Part shown: piece after piece, positions 1-6,081 of the stretch | Position numbering within the stretch: position 1 is the stretch's first letter | Layout of the letters: every line of letters begins with the position of its first letter | DNA from: Oscillospiraceae bacterium | Lineage (GTDB): Bacteria; Bacillota; Clostridia; Oscillospirales; Ruminococcaceae | Assembly (NCBI GenBank): GCA_019423445.1 | Contig: JAHZBJ010000116.1 | Span: 1-6,460, forward strand | Reading direction: 5' to 3' | Length of the DNA: 6,460 nucleotides | The notes under the pieces: generated by a model | What the model was told of the DNA's origin: nothing | What the model saw: only the letters and a program-made list of their open reading frames with translations | The model's database searches: none | Translations under genes and position numbers: made by a program

Positions 1-1
1 T

Positions 2-406
2 CTGGAGATCTACCGCAACCCTGCCAATCAGTTTGTGGCGGACTTTGTGGGAAAGATCAACTTTATTAAGGGCGAGGTAAAGGACGGACGAATCGAACTC
101 ACTGGGCTGGGGCAATCCATCGCCTACAACGGTCCTCGTACCGGCAAAGTGGTGGTGGCTATCCGCCCGGAAAACATCCTTCTCTCCCTGGAAAAGGGAG
201 ATCTGGAAGGAAAGATCACCTCCATGTTCTACCTGGGAGATGTCAACGACTGCCGGGTGGATGTAGGAGGAGCCCAGATCCGAATCATCGCCGACAGCCA
301 CAGCTATGATAAGCTCTATGGTAACGAAAAAATCTTTCTCAACATTCAGGAATTCCTGGTCTACGAGGACGATGGAAGCGACGAGCACACCAAAATTATC
401 ACCTGA
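2..406 (+). CDS. ABC transporter ATP-binding subunit, C-terminal part (PotA/FbpC-like), partial
   Basis: The reading frame is open from base 2 and runs to the TGA at 404-406, giving the last 134 residues of a protein whose start lies outside the window. It opens with LEIYRNPANQFVADFVGKIN, the segment that follows the nucleotide-binding domain in importer ATPases of the PotA/FbpC/UgpC type (usual pattern: P-x-E-I-Y-x-x-P-x-x-x-F-V-A-x-F-V-G-x-x-N). The rest fits the TOBE regulatory domain, including the typical VAIRPENILLS stretch around residues 54-64. Such subunits hydrolyse ATP on the cytoplasmic face to drive solute import; the substrate (polyamine, iron, phosphonate or other) cannot be told from this domain. 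The Walker and signature motifs are outside the window. A GTG at 35 is only an internal valine codon. A hairpin terminator follows 40 bases downstream, so this is the last gene of its transcript. Confidence 0.88.
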   Translation: MEIYRNPANQFVADFVGKINFIKGEVKDGRIELTGLGQSIAYNGPRTGKVVVAIRPENILLSLEKGDLEGKITSMFYLGDVNDCRVDVGGAQIRIIADSHSYDKLYGNEKIFLNIQEFLVYEDDGSDEHTKIIT

Positions 407-446
407 TTTTTTCAGAAAACACCTTCGCTTTTTATCCCCATTTTTT

Positions 447-480
447 ACGAAAAAGAGCCTTTTAAAAGGCTCTTTTTCGT
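447..480 (+). terminator. Intrinsic terminator after the ABC transporter gene
   Basis: A 34-base perfect palindrome: the left arm reads ACGAAAAAGAGCCTTTT and the right arm is its exact reverse complement. The RNA hairpin has a GAGCC/GGCTC core, and the right arm carries a TTTTT run that serves as the U-tract. It sits 40 bases after the ABC gene stop and before the next promoter. Being symmetrical, it could work on both strands, but no minus-strand gene leads into it here. Confidence 0.88.
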
Positions 481-508
481 CTTACGCCTACTCTTTTCTA
501 AGCAATTA

Positions 509-537
509 TGGACAAATAAATGAATTTGCGTTAAAAT
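509..537 (+). promoter_or_regulatory. Predicted sigma-A promoter of the two-component operon
   Basis: The -35 hexamer TGGACA (509-514) and -10 hexamer TAAAAT (532-537) are exactly 17 bases apart, each one mismatch from consensus. The element lies between the upstream terminator and the response regulator start. Transcription would begin near 544, leaving a leader of about 33 bases. A direct repeat of GAATTTG lies at 522-528 (in the spacer) and 545-551 (near the start point). It could be a regulator contact site, but two copies of seven bases are weak evidence. Confidence 0.68.
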
Positions 538-561
538 GATGATGGAATTTGTGCGATTCAG

Positions 562-568
562 AGAGGAG
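562..568 (+). promoter_or_regulatory. Ribosome binding site that sets the response regulator start
   Basis: AGAGGAG ends 8 bases before the ATG at 577. The in-frame GTG at 568 overlaps this site and so cannot be served by it, which favours ATG 577 as the start. Confidence 0.82.
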
Positions 569-576
569 TGGACCGA

Positions 577-1308
577 ATGAAAGTGCTGATCGTGGACGAT
601 GAGCCCAGTATCGTGAACCTCATTCGGATGAACTTAAAGCTGGAGGGGTATGACACAGTATGCGCCTACAGCGGCCGGGAGGCCATTGACGCCTACTCCT
701 CCCAGAAACCGGACATTGTTCTCCTGGACATCATGCTTCCGGATATGGACGGCTATGACGTCCTTCGGACCATCCAGGAACTGGACCGTTCTGCTGCTGT
801 GATCTTCATTACCGCCAACGATAAACGCACCAGCAAAATCTTGGGGCTGGAACTGGGTGCCGACGACTACATCACCAAACCCTTTGACAACAAAGAGCTG
901 GTGCTCCGGGTAAAAACCCTGTGGCGGCGCATCCGGCTGGCCCGGGGCGCCGCTCAGGAAGCTTTTACCCCGCCGCCGGAACCCCGGCAACCGCAGGAAG
1001 AAACCCGCACAACGGTTTCTTACGGTATTCTCACTTTGGATGAGGAAGGGCGGAGTGTGTGTGTCGGCAGCCAGCCGGTGGTCCTAACCTACCGGGAGTT
1101 TGACCTGCTGTGCTACCTGATCCGGAACCGCCGCCGGGTACTGGGCCGGGAGGAGCTTTTGGAAAACATTTGGGGCTACGACTACATCGGGAACACCCGG
1201 GCGGTGGACATTCTGATTCAGCGGCTGCGGCAGAAACTGGGCTGTGCTGGAGAGTACATAAAGACCGTGTACGGTGTTGGATACCGCTTTGAGGTGGTGG
1301 ACAAATGA
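577..1308 (+). CDS. OmpR/PhoB-family DNA-binding response regulator
   Basis: This 243-residue cytoplasmic transcription factor has a normal length for the family. Residues 1-115 are a receiver domain: acidic pair D7/D8, phosphate-accepting D51 in VLLDIMLPDMDG, switch T79 and conserved K101 in the DDYITKPF motif. A proline- and glutamine-rich linker follows at about 120-145. The C-terminal part (about 145-243) is a winged-helix DNA-binding domain with family hallmarks: LTYREFDLLCYLIRN, REELLENIWGYD, the recognition-helix region TRAVDILIQRLRQKL and the terminal wing YIKTVYGVGYRFE. All catalytic residues are present, so it should be phosphorylated by the histidine kinase encoded directly downstream. 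The stop overlaps that kinase's start (ATGA), giving translational coupling. ATG 577 was preferred over GTG 568 because of the ribosome site. The target genes are not evident; autoregulation of this operon is possible. Confidence 0.96.
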   Translation: MKVLIVDDEPSIVNLIRMNLKLEGYDTVCAYSGREAIDAYSSQKPDIVLLDIMLPDMDGYDVLRTIQELDRSAAVIFITANDKRTSKILGLELGADDYITKPFDNKELVLRVKTLWRRIRLARGAAQEAFTPPPEPRQPQEETRTTVSYGILTLDEEGRSVCVGSQPVVLTYREFDLLCYLIRNRRRVLGREELLENIWGYDYIGNTRAVDILIQRLRQKLGCAGEYIKTVYGVGYRFEVVDK

Positions 1309-2765
1309 TTCGTGAACGGCTGAAGCTGCGCATTATTCGAATGAATCTAATCTTCCTGCTTCCCATTCTCCTGATCTTCTCCGCTGCTGCTTTCAACACC
1401 ATTTTCAGTCTCATGCGCCAGTCACAGGTACGGTTTCTCACCAGCGAAAGCTACATGAGCCAGATCTACCTGATGGACCGCATGAACCACCTGGGAGGTA
1501 CCGCCGCCCAGCGGAAAGAGTTCTCCTCTACAGCGCCAGTGTTGTGCAGTACCCTGGCGGAAATCTCCAGCCTACGGGTACAGCTTTTTTCCTATCAAGG
1601 GGAACTAATGGGGGATTCCCTTGCCAGCGGCGGCACCGGGGAAATCACCGAGGACGTATATAGCGCCGCCCAGGGCACCAAAGCTTATCTGTTTTTCGTA
1701 GACCGCACAGGCCGTCCCTTTTTGTCCTTCTCCAGCCCTGTATACGGAAACCGCGGGGAAACCATTGGGGTGGTGCGTTACCTCACAGACCAGGGGGACC
1801 TGCGCCTGCTGCGGAACACCGGACTCGCCATAGCGGCGCTGCTTCTTGTGGCAGCCGTCATCTGTTATGCGGTAAGCGCCTTGCTGGCCAATACCATTTC
1901 CCAACCCATTCTCTCCCTCCAGGACGCGCTCCGGAAAATTGAGGAGGGGAAGGGAAAACCAGTGCAACTTCAACCCAGCGCCTTTCAGGGGGAGTTCAAA
2001 GAGCTGGAAAACACCTTCGTGGCTATGGAGGAGGCGAACCGCCGGAACTTAAAGATTCTTGCTCAGGAAAAGGAAAAGCAGAATCTCTTCTTTAACAGCG
2101 CCACCCACCAACTCAAGACTCCTCTTACCTCCATTATCGGATATTCCGAGATTATCCAGCGGATGAGTTCCGACGAGGACATCACCCTTAGCGCCCAATA
2201 CATCCAAGAGGCCGGCCAGCATCTGCTGGAGGTGGTGGAAAATATCATCAATATCTCCCGCTTTCAGCGCACCGAATACGAATTTTCCCCCAGTTGGTTT
2301 CATCTGGAGGACCTCTGCGACGAGTGCCGCAAGCTTCTTCAACCCCGGCTGGAGCGCAGCGGCATCGCCCTTCACTGCCGTTGTATCCCCACGGAGGTCT
2401 ACTATGACCGGGAACGGATCCGGGAAGTGCTTTTGAATCTTCTGGATAACTGCATCCTTCACAGCGGATGTACCCAGATCTCCATCACCTCCGCTACCCT
2501 GCCGGTGCGCCTGACTGTGGAGGACAACGGCGAAGGCATCGCAGAAGAACAGCTGGACCGGCTCTTTCAGCCTTTCTACCGCCCCAACTCCTCGGCCCCC
2601 GGAGGCAGCGGACTGGGCCTTTCCATCTGCAAAGAAATTATGAAGGCACAGGGCGGGGACATTGAGGTCCTTTCTTCCCCCGGCAGCGGAACCAAGGTGA
2701 TTCTCTACTTTCAGGATCGCCAGCAGCCTCAGAGTTGGTATGGTACCATGGCCCGGCGTATCTGA
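1305..2765 (+). CDS. Membrane-bound sensor histidine kinase
   Basis: This 486-residue protein is the partner kinase of the preceding regulator. Hydrophobic segments at about 14-36 and 172-194 flank an extracytoplasmic sensor region of about 135 residues with no family I can name. A HAMP-like linker follows at about 195-250, starting at the ISQPILSL motif. The dimerisation/phosphoacceptor box contains H268 in ATHQLKTPLTSIIGY. The ATPase domain shows the N box (REVLLNLLDNCILHS, N378 and N382), G1 box DNGEGI (407-412), F box (F421, PFYRP) and G2 box GGSGLGLSI (433-441), ending near 470. The residue after the phospho-histidine is Gln rather than the usual Glu/Asp. The start ATG shares bases with the upstream stop (ATGA), and GAGG at 1291-1294 is a suitable ribosome site. 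It should autophosphorylate in response to an unknown envelope signal and pass the phosphate to D51 of the regulator. Confidence 0.96.
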   Translation: MIRERLKLRIIRMNLIFLLPILLIFSAAAFNTIFSLMRQSQVRFLTSESYMSQIYLMDRMNHLGGTAAQRKEFSSTAPVLCSTLAEISSLRVQLFSYQGELMGDSLASGGTGEITEDVYSAAQGTKAYLFFVDRTGRPFLSFSSPVYGNRGETIGVVRYLTDQGDLRLLRNTGLAIAALLLVAAVICYAVSALLANTISQPILSLQDALRKIEEGKGKPVQLQPSAFQGEFKELENTFVAMEEANRRNLKILAQEKEKQNLFFNSATHQLKTPLTSIIGYSEIIQRMSSDEDITLSAQYIQEAGQHLLEVVENIINISRFQRTEYEFSPSWFHLEDLCDECRKLLQPRLERSGIALHCRCIPTEVYYDRERIREVLLNLLDNCILHSGCTQISITSATLPVRLTVEDNGEGIAEEQLDRLFQPFYRPNSSAPGGSGLGLSICKEIMKAQGGDIEVLSSPGSGTKVILYFQDRQQPQSWYGTMARRI

Positions 2766-2791
2766 GACCGGCCGTCCCAGGATCTTTCACC

Positions 2792-2799
2792 AAAGGAGG
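2792..2799 (+). promoter_or_regulatory. Ribosome binding site that sets the start of the third operon gene
   Basis: AAAGGAGG, close to the ideal anti-16S sequence, ends 7 bases before the ATG at 2807. It rules out the upstream in-frame ATG at 2735, which lies inside the kinase gene and would add 24 residues without any hydrophobic leader character. Confidence 0.88.
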
Positions 2800-2806
2800 C
2801 CCTTTC

Positions 2807-3595
2807 ATGTCTTCCACCCTTTTGCGCAGGATTATCCTCACCCTCTATGTGACGATAATGGTGTCGGTTAGCGCTTTGATTGTGGGGTACACCTTCTCTG
2901 AAAGCTCCATGGTCCAGATCGACGACCGGGAGGCGGTAATGCGCCGCCGCACTGTAGGCGTCCTCACTGCTGTGATGGTGGACGACCCGGCCTGGAATGC
3001 CGTGGTCATCTCCGACCAAGAGTTTCTACTGGAACTAAGCCAGCAGATCAACGCCATTCCCAGAGTGGAAGGGCAGTTTCCCGGGGAAGGCCCTTGGAAA
3101 CTCAGCGGCACCATGACCTTTGCAGATGGTAGTCGAGAGGAGTACACGCTGGGCACCGTTCTCACTATAGGTCAAAGGGTTTACTACAGCAAAGATCTGG
3201 AAGATGACATTCAGACTATCCGCCAAACTTTAGCGGCACAGCTTTACACCCTCTCCAACCTGGCTTCCTTCTTCCGCCCCGAGGCCCAGGTGATCCTTTC
3301 CGACGGGACCTCTTCCCGTACCCTTTCCTACCCGGAAGCGGAGCTCCTAGGCCAGGCCATTGAAGCAGGGGAAACTGTAGAGGACCCTGAAGAAGTTGGG
3401 CAGACAGTCAAGGGCCGTGCGCCGCGGTTCACCATACAAATCCGGAATTCCGATGGGACGGACTTGGTACGCCTGCAGGTATACGCCAACGAATCCACCT
3501 TAGTCTACGACGCATATTCCACTGGGCAAAGGCTCCTTCTCTGTCTCAGCGGGGAGCTGGTTCCCCTTTGCCAGAGCCTTTTGGAAGCTCCGTAA
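2807..3595 (+). CDS. Single-pass membrane protein of unknown family, third gene of the two-component operon
   Basis: I do not recognise this 262-residue protein. It starts with a short positive segment (LLRR) and a hydrophobic stretch at about residues 9-30, a membrane anchor or uncleaved signal without a lipobox. About 230 hydrophilic residues follow, probably outside the membrane. There is a mostly beta-looking middle part with WKLSGTMTFADGSREEYTL and TIGQRVYYSKDLEDD, a helical part (DIQTIRQTLAAQLYTLSNL), another beta-looking part (FTIQIRNSDGTDLVRLQVYA), and a hydrophobic C-terminal end with two cysteines (LLLCLSGELVPLCQSLLEA). No catalytic motif is visible. It begins 41 bases after the kinase stop with its own strong ribosome site, and a terminator follows. 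Its place suggests an accessory of the kinase, modulating sensing or binding a ligand, much as YycH/YycI do for WalK; no sequence likeness to those is claimed. Confidence 0.85.
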   Translation: MSSTLLRRIILTLYVTIMVSVSALIVGYTFSESSMVQIDDREAVMRRRTVGVLTAVMVDDPAWNAVVISDQEFLLELSQQINAIPRVEGQFPGEGPWKLSGTMTFADGSREEYTLGTVLTIGQRVYYSKDLEDDIQTIRQTLAAQLYTLSNLASFFRPEAQVILSDGTSSRTLSYPEAELLGQAIEAGETVEDPEEVGQTVKGRAPRFTIQIRNSDGTDLVRLQVYANESTLVYDAYSTGQRLLLCLSGELVPLCQSLLEAP

Positions 3596-3611
3596 GCCAC
3601 AACAAATCACA

Positions 3612-3653
3612 CAAAGGACCCCAGCGGCAGAGATTTACCGCTGGGGTCCTTTG
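3612..3653 (+). terminator. Hairpin between convergent operons, probably a bidirectional terminator
   Basis: A perfect 16-bp stem (CAAAGGACCCCAGCGG at 3612-3627 with its complement at 3638-3653) encloses a 10-base loop. It begins 16 bases after the stop of the plus-strand membrane protein gene and also lies about 110 bases beyond the stop of the minus-strand metallopeptidase gene. The U-tract is short on both strands (TTT at the stem base), so termination rests mainly on the very stable stem. Nothing else recognisable was seen in 3654-3762. Confidence 0.78.
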
Positions 3654-3762
3654 CTCCAAAGACAACCTGAGCTCCTCTGAGTCAAGTCCCCTGGCCCGAC
3701 CTTTCTATGTGCTGCTTCTTAGGGGAGAATCCTTTCTGCCAGGGTAGTCTTCCCCCGGCGCA

Positions 3763-5199
3763 TCACTGAGAGCTATTTGCTTTTGGACGGGCCAGAAGCA
3801 GCCACTGGCCATTCACCTGCTCTATCTCCCAAACCTGACTCAGATCCGGGGATACAGCATACATATCGCCGCTGTCAAAGCCTTCGGAGGTCACCCCACG
3901 GAAGGTCCCGCAGACAAGGCCATCGATCTCCCGCTCCTCCCCAGGGAGAAGCTCCACTGTCATGGGGGAAAGAAGGTCATTTTCCTGGACAAACTCCTCC
4001 AGAAGGGTCAGAGTTTCCTCCTGGGTGGCCTCCCGGGGTGGAACTGCCAGGGGAATCGGTTCATAGCCACATTTGGGATATCGGACCTTCCAGTCCTCCT
4101 CCTGAACCAAAAGCCATTCACTTTCGGTTTCCTGAAGCGCCGGGACCGTGGTGGAATCCAGGTCCTCCCCACCCGGGCGGAAGAAGCGCTCCACGGTGTA
4201 GGAACCATCCTCCGATGAGGTATAGATATTCACCCACAGCGGCACCGGGGAGCCGCTGCTCAGAATCACAATCTGGTCAGGAACCCCTGCATGGCAATTC
4301 TGGGCAAATGCCGCCAGTCTTTCCCGATTCAGCAAGTCCTTTTCCGGCTCATGGGTGAGAAGCCGGGCCACCAGACCGCCGTCCTCCATCTGGCCCTCAC
4401 CGTTATAGCTTTTCACCCGGCCGGAATCATCCGCCAGGAAGTTGGGTCCCAAGCCCCCAGGGGCACCGGGGCCCTGTTCCCTGGTGACGCTCCACTGCTG
4501 GTCCAGAGCTTCCAGAAAAGCTTCGTCAAAGTCGGCAGGGGTGAGGAAATCTGCCGGATCGGTGCGGATGGCCGCCGGCTCCGAGCCGCTTTCTTCCTCC
4601 CGAGTCCCCCCCTGATCCCCACAAGCCACCAGGCCGCCAGCCAGGGCTGCCGCCAACACCGCCGCCCCCAGGAGCAACAGGCCCCGGCGGCGCTTCCCCA
4701 GGTCCAGAATATTGGCCAGGCGCTCCCGAAGCGCCCGAGCTCCGGAAGCAAAATGGGTGGTAAGGGCCGTTCCCCGGATCTGCTGCCGTCCCACCGATTC
4801 CAACACGGCCCGGCCGTACCGGCGGCGGTCCTCCCGAGATACCCCACGAAGAGCCTCGGCGTCGCAGGAAAGCTCCAAATCCCCGGCGGCCTCCCGAAAC
4901 ATCAGCCACGCCAAGGGATTGAACCAGTGGACCCCGTTGGCCAGAAGCAACACCAATTTGTAGGCTACATCCCGGCGGCGGCAGTGGGTCAGCTCATGGC
5001 GGAAGATGAAATACAGCTCCTCCTGAGGGATCTCAGCCCCGGGGAGAACCAGCACCGGGCGGAGCAGACCTATCACCAGAGGACCGGGGGCCTTGCGGCT
5101 CACCCGCAGTCCAGGTACCCGGCGGATCCCCAGTTCAGACGCTGTCTCTTTTAAAAGGGCCTGCTGTTCCCGGTCCGCCGGCCGGGACACTGCCAGCAC
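3763..5199 (-). CDS. 3' reading frame of the split M56 gene (protease and outer domain)
   Basis: This frame is open upstream as far as the G8 tract; the first plausible start inside it is a GTG at 5199, giving 478 residues. It carries the zinc motif HELTH (bases 4984-4998), the membrane segment ending at the cysteine codon 4621-4623, and the whole C-terminal domain with WKVRYPKCGYEPIPL. No convincing ribosome site precedes the GTG, so independent translation is doubtful; I regard it as the second part of the gene above. The frame stays intact over more than 1.4 kb, which argues that the frameshift is recent, reversible or artefactual. Confidence 0.6.
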   Translation of the reverse strand: MLAVSRPADREQQALLKETASELGIRRVPGLRVSRKAPGPLVIGLLRPVLVLPGAEIPQEELYFIFRHELTHCRRRDVAYKLVLLLANGVHWFNPLAWLMFREAAGDLELSCDAEALRGVSREDRRRYGRAVLESVGRQQIRGTALTTHFASGARALRERLANILDLGKRRRGLLLLGAAVLAAALAGGLVACGDQGGTREEESGSEPAAIRTDPADFLTPADFDEAFLEALDQQWSVTREQGPGAPGGLGPNFLADDSGRVKSYNGEGQMEDGGLVARLLTHEPEKDLLNRERLAAFAQNCHAGVPDQIVILSSGSPVPLWVNIYTSSEDGSYTVERFFRPGGEDLDSTTVPALQETESEWLLVQEEDWKVRYPKCGYEPIPLAVPPREATQEETLTLLEEFVQENDLLSPMTVELLPGEEREIDGLVCGTFRGVTSEGFDSGDMYAVSPDLSQVWEIEQVNGQWLLLARPKANSSQ

Positions 5200-5647
5200 C
5201 CTGCGCCGGAAACTGCGGTGGGCAAGGTATTGCCAAAGGAAAAAGCCCGCTGCCCCCCCCTGCCCAAAGGATCTTTAAAACCTCTTCTCCCGTGAAGGCT
5301 GCCCTGGAAGCTGGAACCTGTTCCACAGGTGCCGGCATACCCACTTCCCCTGGGTTCCCAGAGGAAGGCAAGGTCTCTTCTGAATCATCTCCCAGAACCA
5401 GTACCTGTCCCTGAAACAGTTCCTGGGCCCCTTCCGGTACTGGGACCATCACCGGGGGCTGGGAGAGATTCAGTTCCACCGGCAGAAGCAACCGCAGAGC
5501 CAGCAGCAGCCAGAGCCAATATTTCCACCCAGCGGCGTACCGGCGGTTGAGATACCGGGAAAACAGCAAAACCGGCAGGATCACAGCGCTGGTGAACAGA
5601 GAGGCCTTTAACAGGGGCAGAAGCCCCCATTCCAGGGTAATGCTCAT
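5135..5647 (-). CDS. 5' reading frame of the split M56 gene, as literally read
   Basis: Starting at ATG 5647, directly after a strong GGAGGAGG site (5655-5662), the sequence as given encodes 170 residues. The first 131 are true M56 protein: two membrane segments, a Pro/Glu-rich loop and the beginning of the third membrane segment. The last 39, after the G8 tract, are an out-of-frame tail (GSGLFPLAIPCPPQF...) rich in Gly, Pro and Ala. This product lacks the zinc protease and the outer domain, so it could not act as a protease. It would be the OFF form if the tract varies in length. Confidence 0.6.
   Translation of the reverse strand: MSITLEWGLLPLLKASLFTSAVILPVLLFSRYLNRRYAAGWKYWLWLLLALRLLLPVELNLSQPPVMVPVPEGAQELFQGQVLVLGDDSEETLPSSGNPGEVGMPAPVEQVPASRAAFTGEEVLKILWAGGGSGLFPLAIPCPPQFPAQGAGSVPAGGPGTAGPFKRDSV
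5253..5260 (-). repeat. Homopolymer G8 (coding strand) at the frameshift
   Basis: There are eight consecutive C on the plus strand, G on the coding strand, inside the codons for the third membrane segment of the M56 protein. With seven G the whole gene is in one frame; with eight the frame is lost. The tract is therefore the exact site of the break. Confidence 0.95.
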
Positions 5648-6024
5648 TTTCCTTCCTCCTCCAAAAAGCGCCTAAGCTCTTCCAGCTCCCGCTCCCCCAC
5701 TGCTCCGCCCTGGTGGAGGCTAGCCACCAGCCGGGGAAGAGAATTGCCGTAAAGACGCTCCAACAGCGACCGCCCCTCCTCCTGCTGGTATTCCTCCTGG
5801 GTGACCAGAGGGGAGTAAAAATTATTTCTTCCCTTTTTTTCGCAGGTAAGGAACCCCTTGGCGCAGAGACGTCCCAGCACTGTCATCAGAGTGGAAAGAG
5901 GCCAACCTCTTCGGTCCTCCATCGCCTCCAGAATCCGGCTGGCACTGACCGGCTCCTCCTGGTCCCATACCGCCAACATCACTTCCAATTCCGCCTCACC
6001 CAAGCGTTTTCTTCCTTCTCCCAT
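5644..6024 (-). CDS. BlaI/MecI/CopY-family transcriptional repressor
   Basis: This 126-residue dimeric DNA-binding repressor has the usual length for the family. Residues 1-75 form a winged helix: LGEAELEVMLAVWDQEEPVSASRILEAM, then the recognition-helix region WPLSTLMTVLGRLCAKGFL and the wing KKGRNNFYSPLV. The remainder (EEYQQEEGRSLLERLYGNSLPRLVASL and RELEELRRFLEEE) matches the helical dimerisation part. The Asn-Phe pair at which staphylococcal BlaI is cut (101/102) aligns with Ser102-Leu103 here. The start ATG at 6024 has AAGGGG (6032-6037) 7 bases upstream. The stop overlaps the M56 gene start (ATGA), the classical repressor-sensor arrangement, so the two are translated together. Two dyads over the promoter make autorepression likely. 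Nothing in the sequence shows that it controls beta-lactam resistance. Confidence 0.95.
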   Translation of the reverse strand: MGEGRKRLGEAELEVMLAVWDQEEPVSASRILEAMEDRRGWPLSTLMTVLGRLCAKGFLTCEKKGRNNFYSPLVTQEEYQQEEGRSLLERLYGNSLPRLVASLHQGGAVGERELEELRRFLEEEGK

Positions 6025-6037
6025 GAACTAACCCCTT

Positions 6038-6055
6038 TTTACACAATTGTATAAT
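6038..6055 (-). promoter_or_regulatory. Predicted repressor operator 2, just after the transcription start
   Basis: On the minus strand this reads ATTATACAATTGTGTAAA. It is an imperfect dyad centred on AATT, with seven of eight base pairs matching in the inner 16 bases. It shares its first nine bases with operator 1 and has the same half-site spacing. It lies directly downstream of the predicted start point, ahead of the repressor's ribosome site. Centre-to-centre distance to operator 1 is 26 bp. Confidence 0.65.
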
Positions 6056-6063
6056 ACAGTTTG

Positions 6064-6081
6064 ATTATACGCTTGTATAAT
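6064..6081 (-). promoter_or_regulatory. Predicted repressor operator 1, covering the -10 element
   Basis: ATTATACAAGCGTATAAT on the minus strand is an inverted repeat with perfect 7-base arms (ATTATAC/GTATAAT) around a 4-base centre. One arm contains the -10 hexamer and the rest fills most of the spacer, so a bound dimer would block RNA polymerase. The TACA-type half-sites resemble known BlaI/MecI operators in general form; assigning it to this repressor is inference. Confidence 0.72.

Larger units (their letters stand above)
3763..5647 (-). pseudogene. M56-family (BlaR1/MecR1-like) membrane metallopeptidase, split by a frameshift at a G8 tract
   Basis: Two minus-strand frames join into one 627-residue M56 protein if one G is dropped from the run of eight at 5253-5260; the join then reads VLKILWAGG followed by AAGFFLWQYLAH. 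In the joined protein, membrane segments lie at about 8-30, 41-57 (KYWLWLLLALRLLLPV, typical of the family) and 123-143. The cytoplasmic zinc protease carries HELTH at 217-221 and a downstream glutamate (E258, in DLELSCD) after the conserved FNPLAWLMF segment. A fourth membrane segment at about 321-341 ends in LVACG, a lipobox-like motif. Some 285 outer residues follow, with no penicillin-binding signatures (SxxK, SxN, KTG) that I can see. It overlaps the repressor gene by ATGA. Family members sense an outside signal and trigger inactivation of a BlaI-type repressor. As the sequence stands the product is broken; whether by sequencing error, mutation or slippage switching is open. Confidence 0.86.

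Noticed and set aside
568..576. GTG at 568 as the response regulator start
   Set aside because: It overlaps the ribosome binding site; ATG 577 has ideal spacing and gives the normal family N-terminus MKVLIVDDE.
2735..2806. ATG at 2735 as the start of the third operon gene
   Set aside because: It is inside the kinase gene and has no ribosome site; AAAGGAGG at 2792-2799 points to ATG 2807, which puts the membrane anchor at the N-terminus.
4291..5154. A 287-residue plus-strand open frame opposite the M56 gene
   Set aside because: It lies antisense to a clearly recognisable metallopeptidase, has low-complexity Gly/Pro/Gln/Arg-rich composition and no ribosome site; it is a by-product of high GC content.
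5230..5275. Programmed ribosomal frameshift at the G8 tract
   Set aside because: Restoring the frame needs a +1 shift (skipping one G). I see no slow codon, stop codon or ribosome-like stimulator at the site, and the M56 family is not known to use one. Tract-length change or sequencing error is simpler.
3763..6024. A true beta-lactam resistance module (blaI-blaR1)
   Set aside because: The repressor and protease families match, but the sensor lacks penicillin-binding motifs and no beta-lactamase is present; related pairs are common in clostridia without that role.
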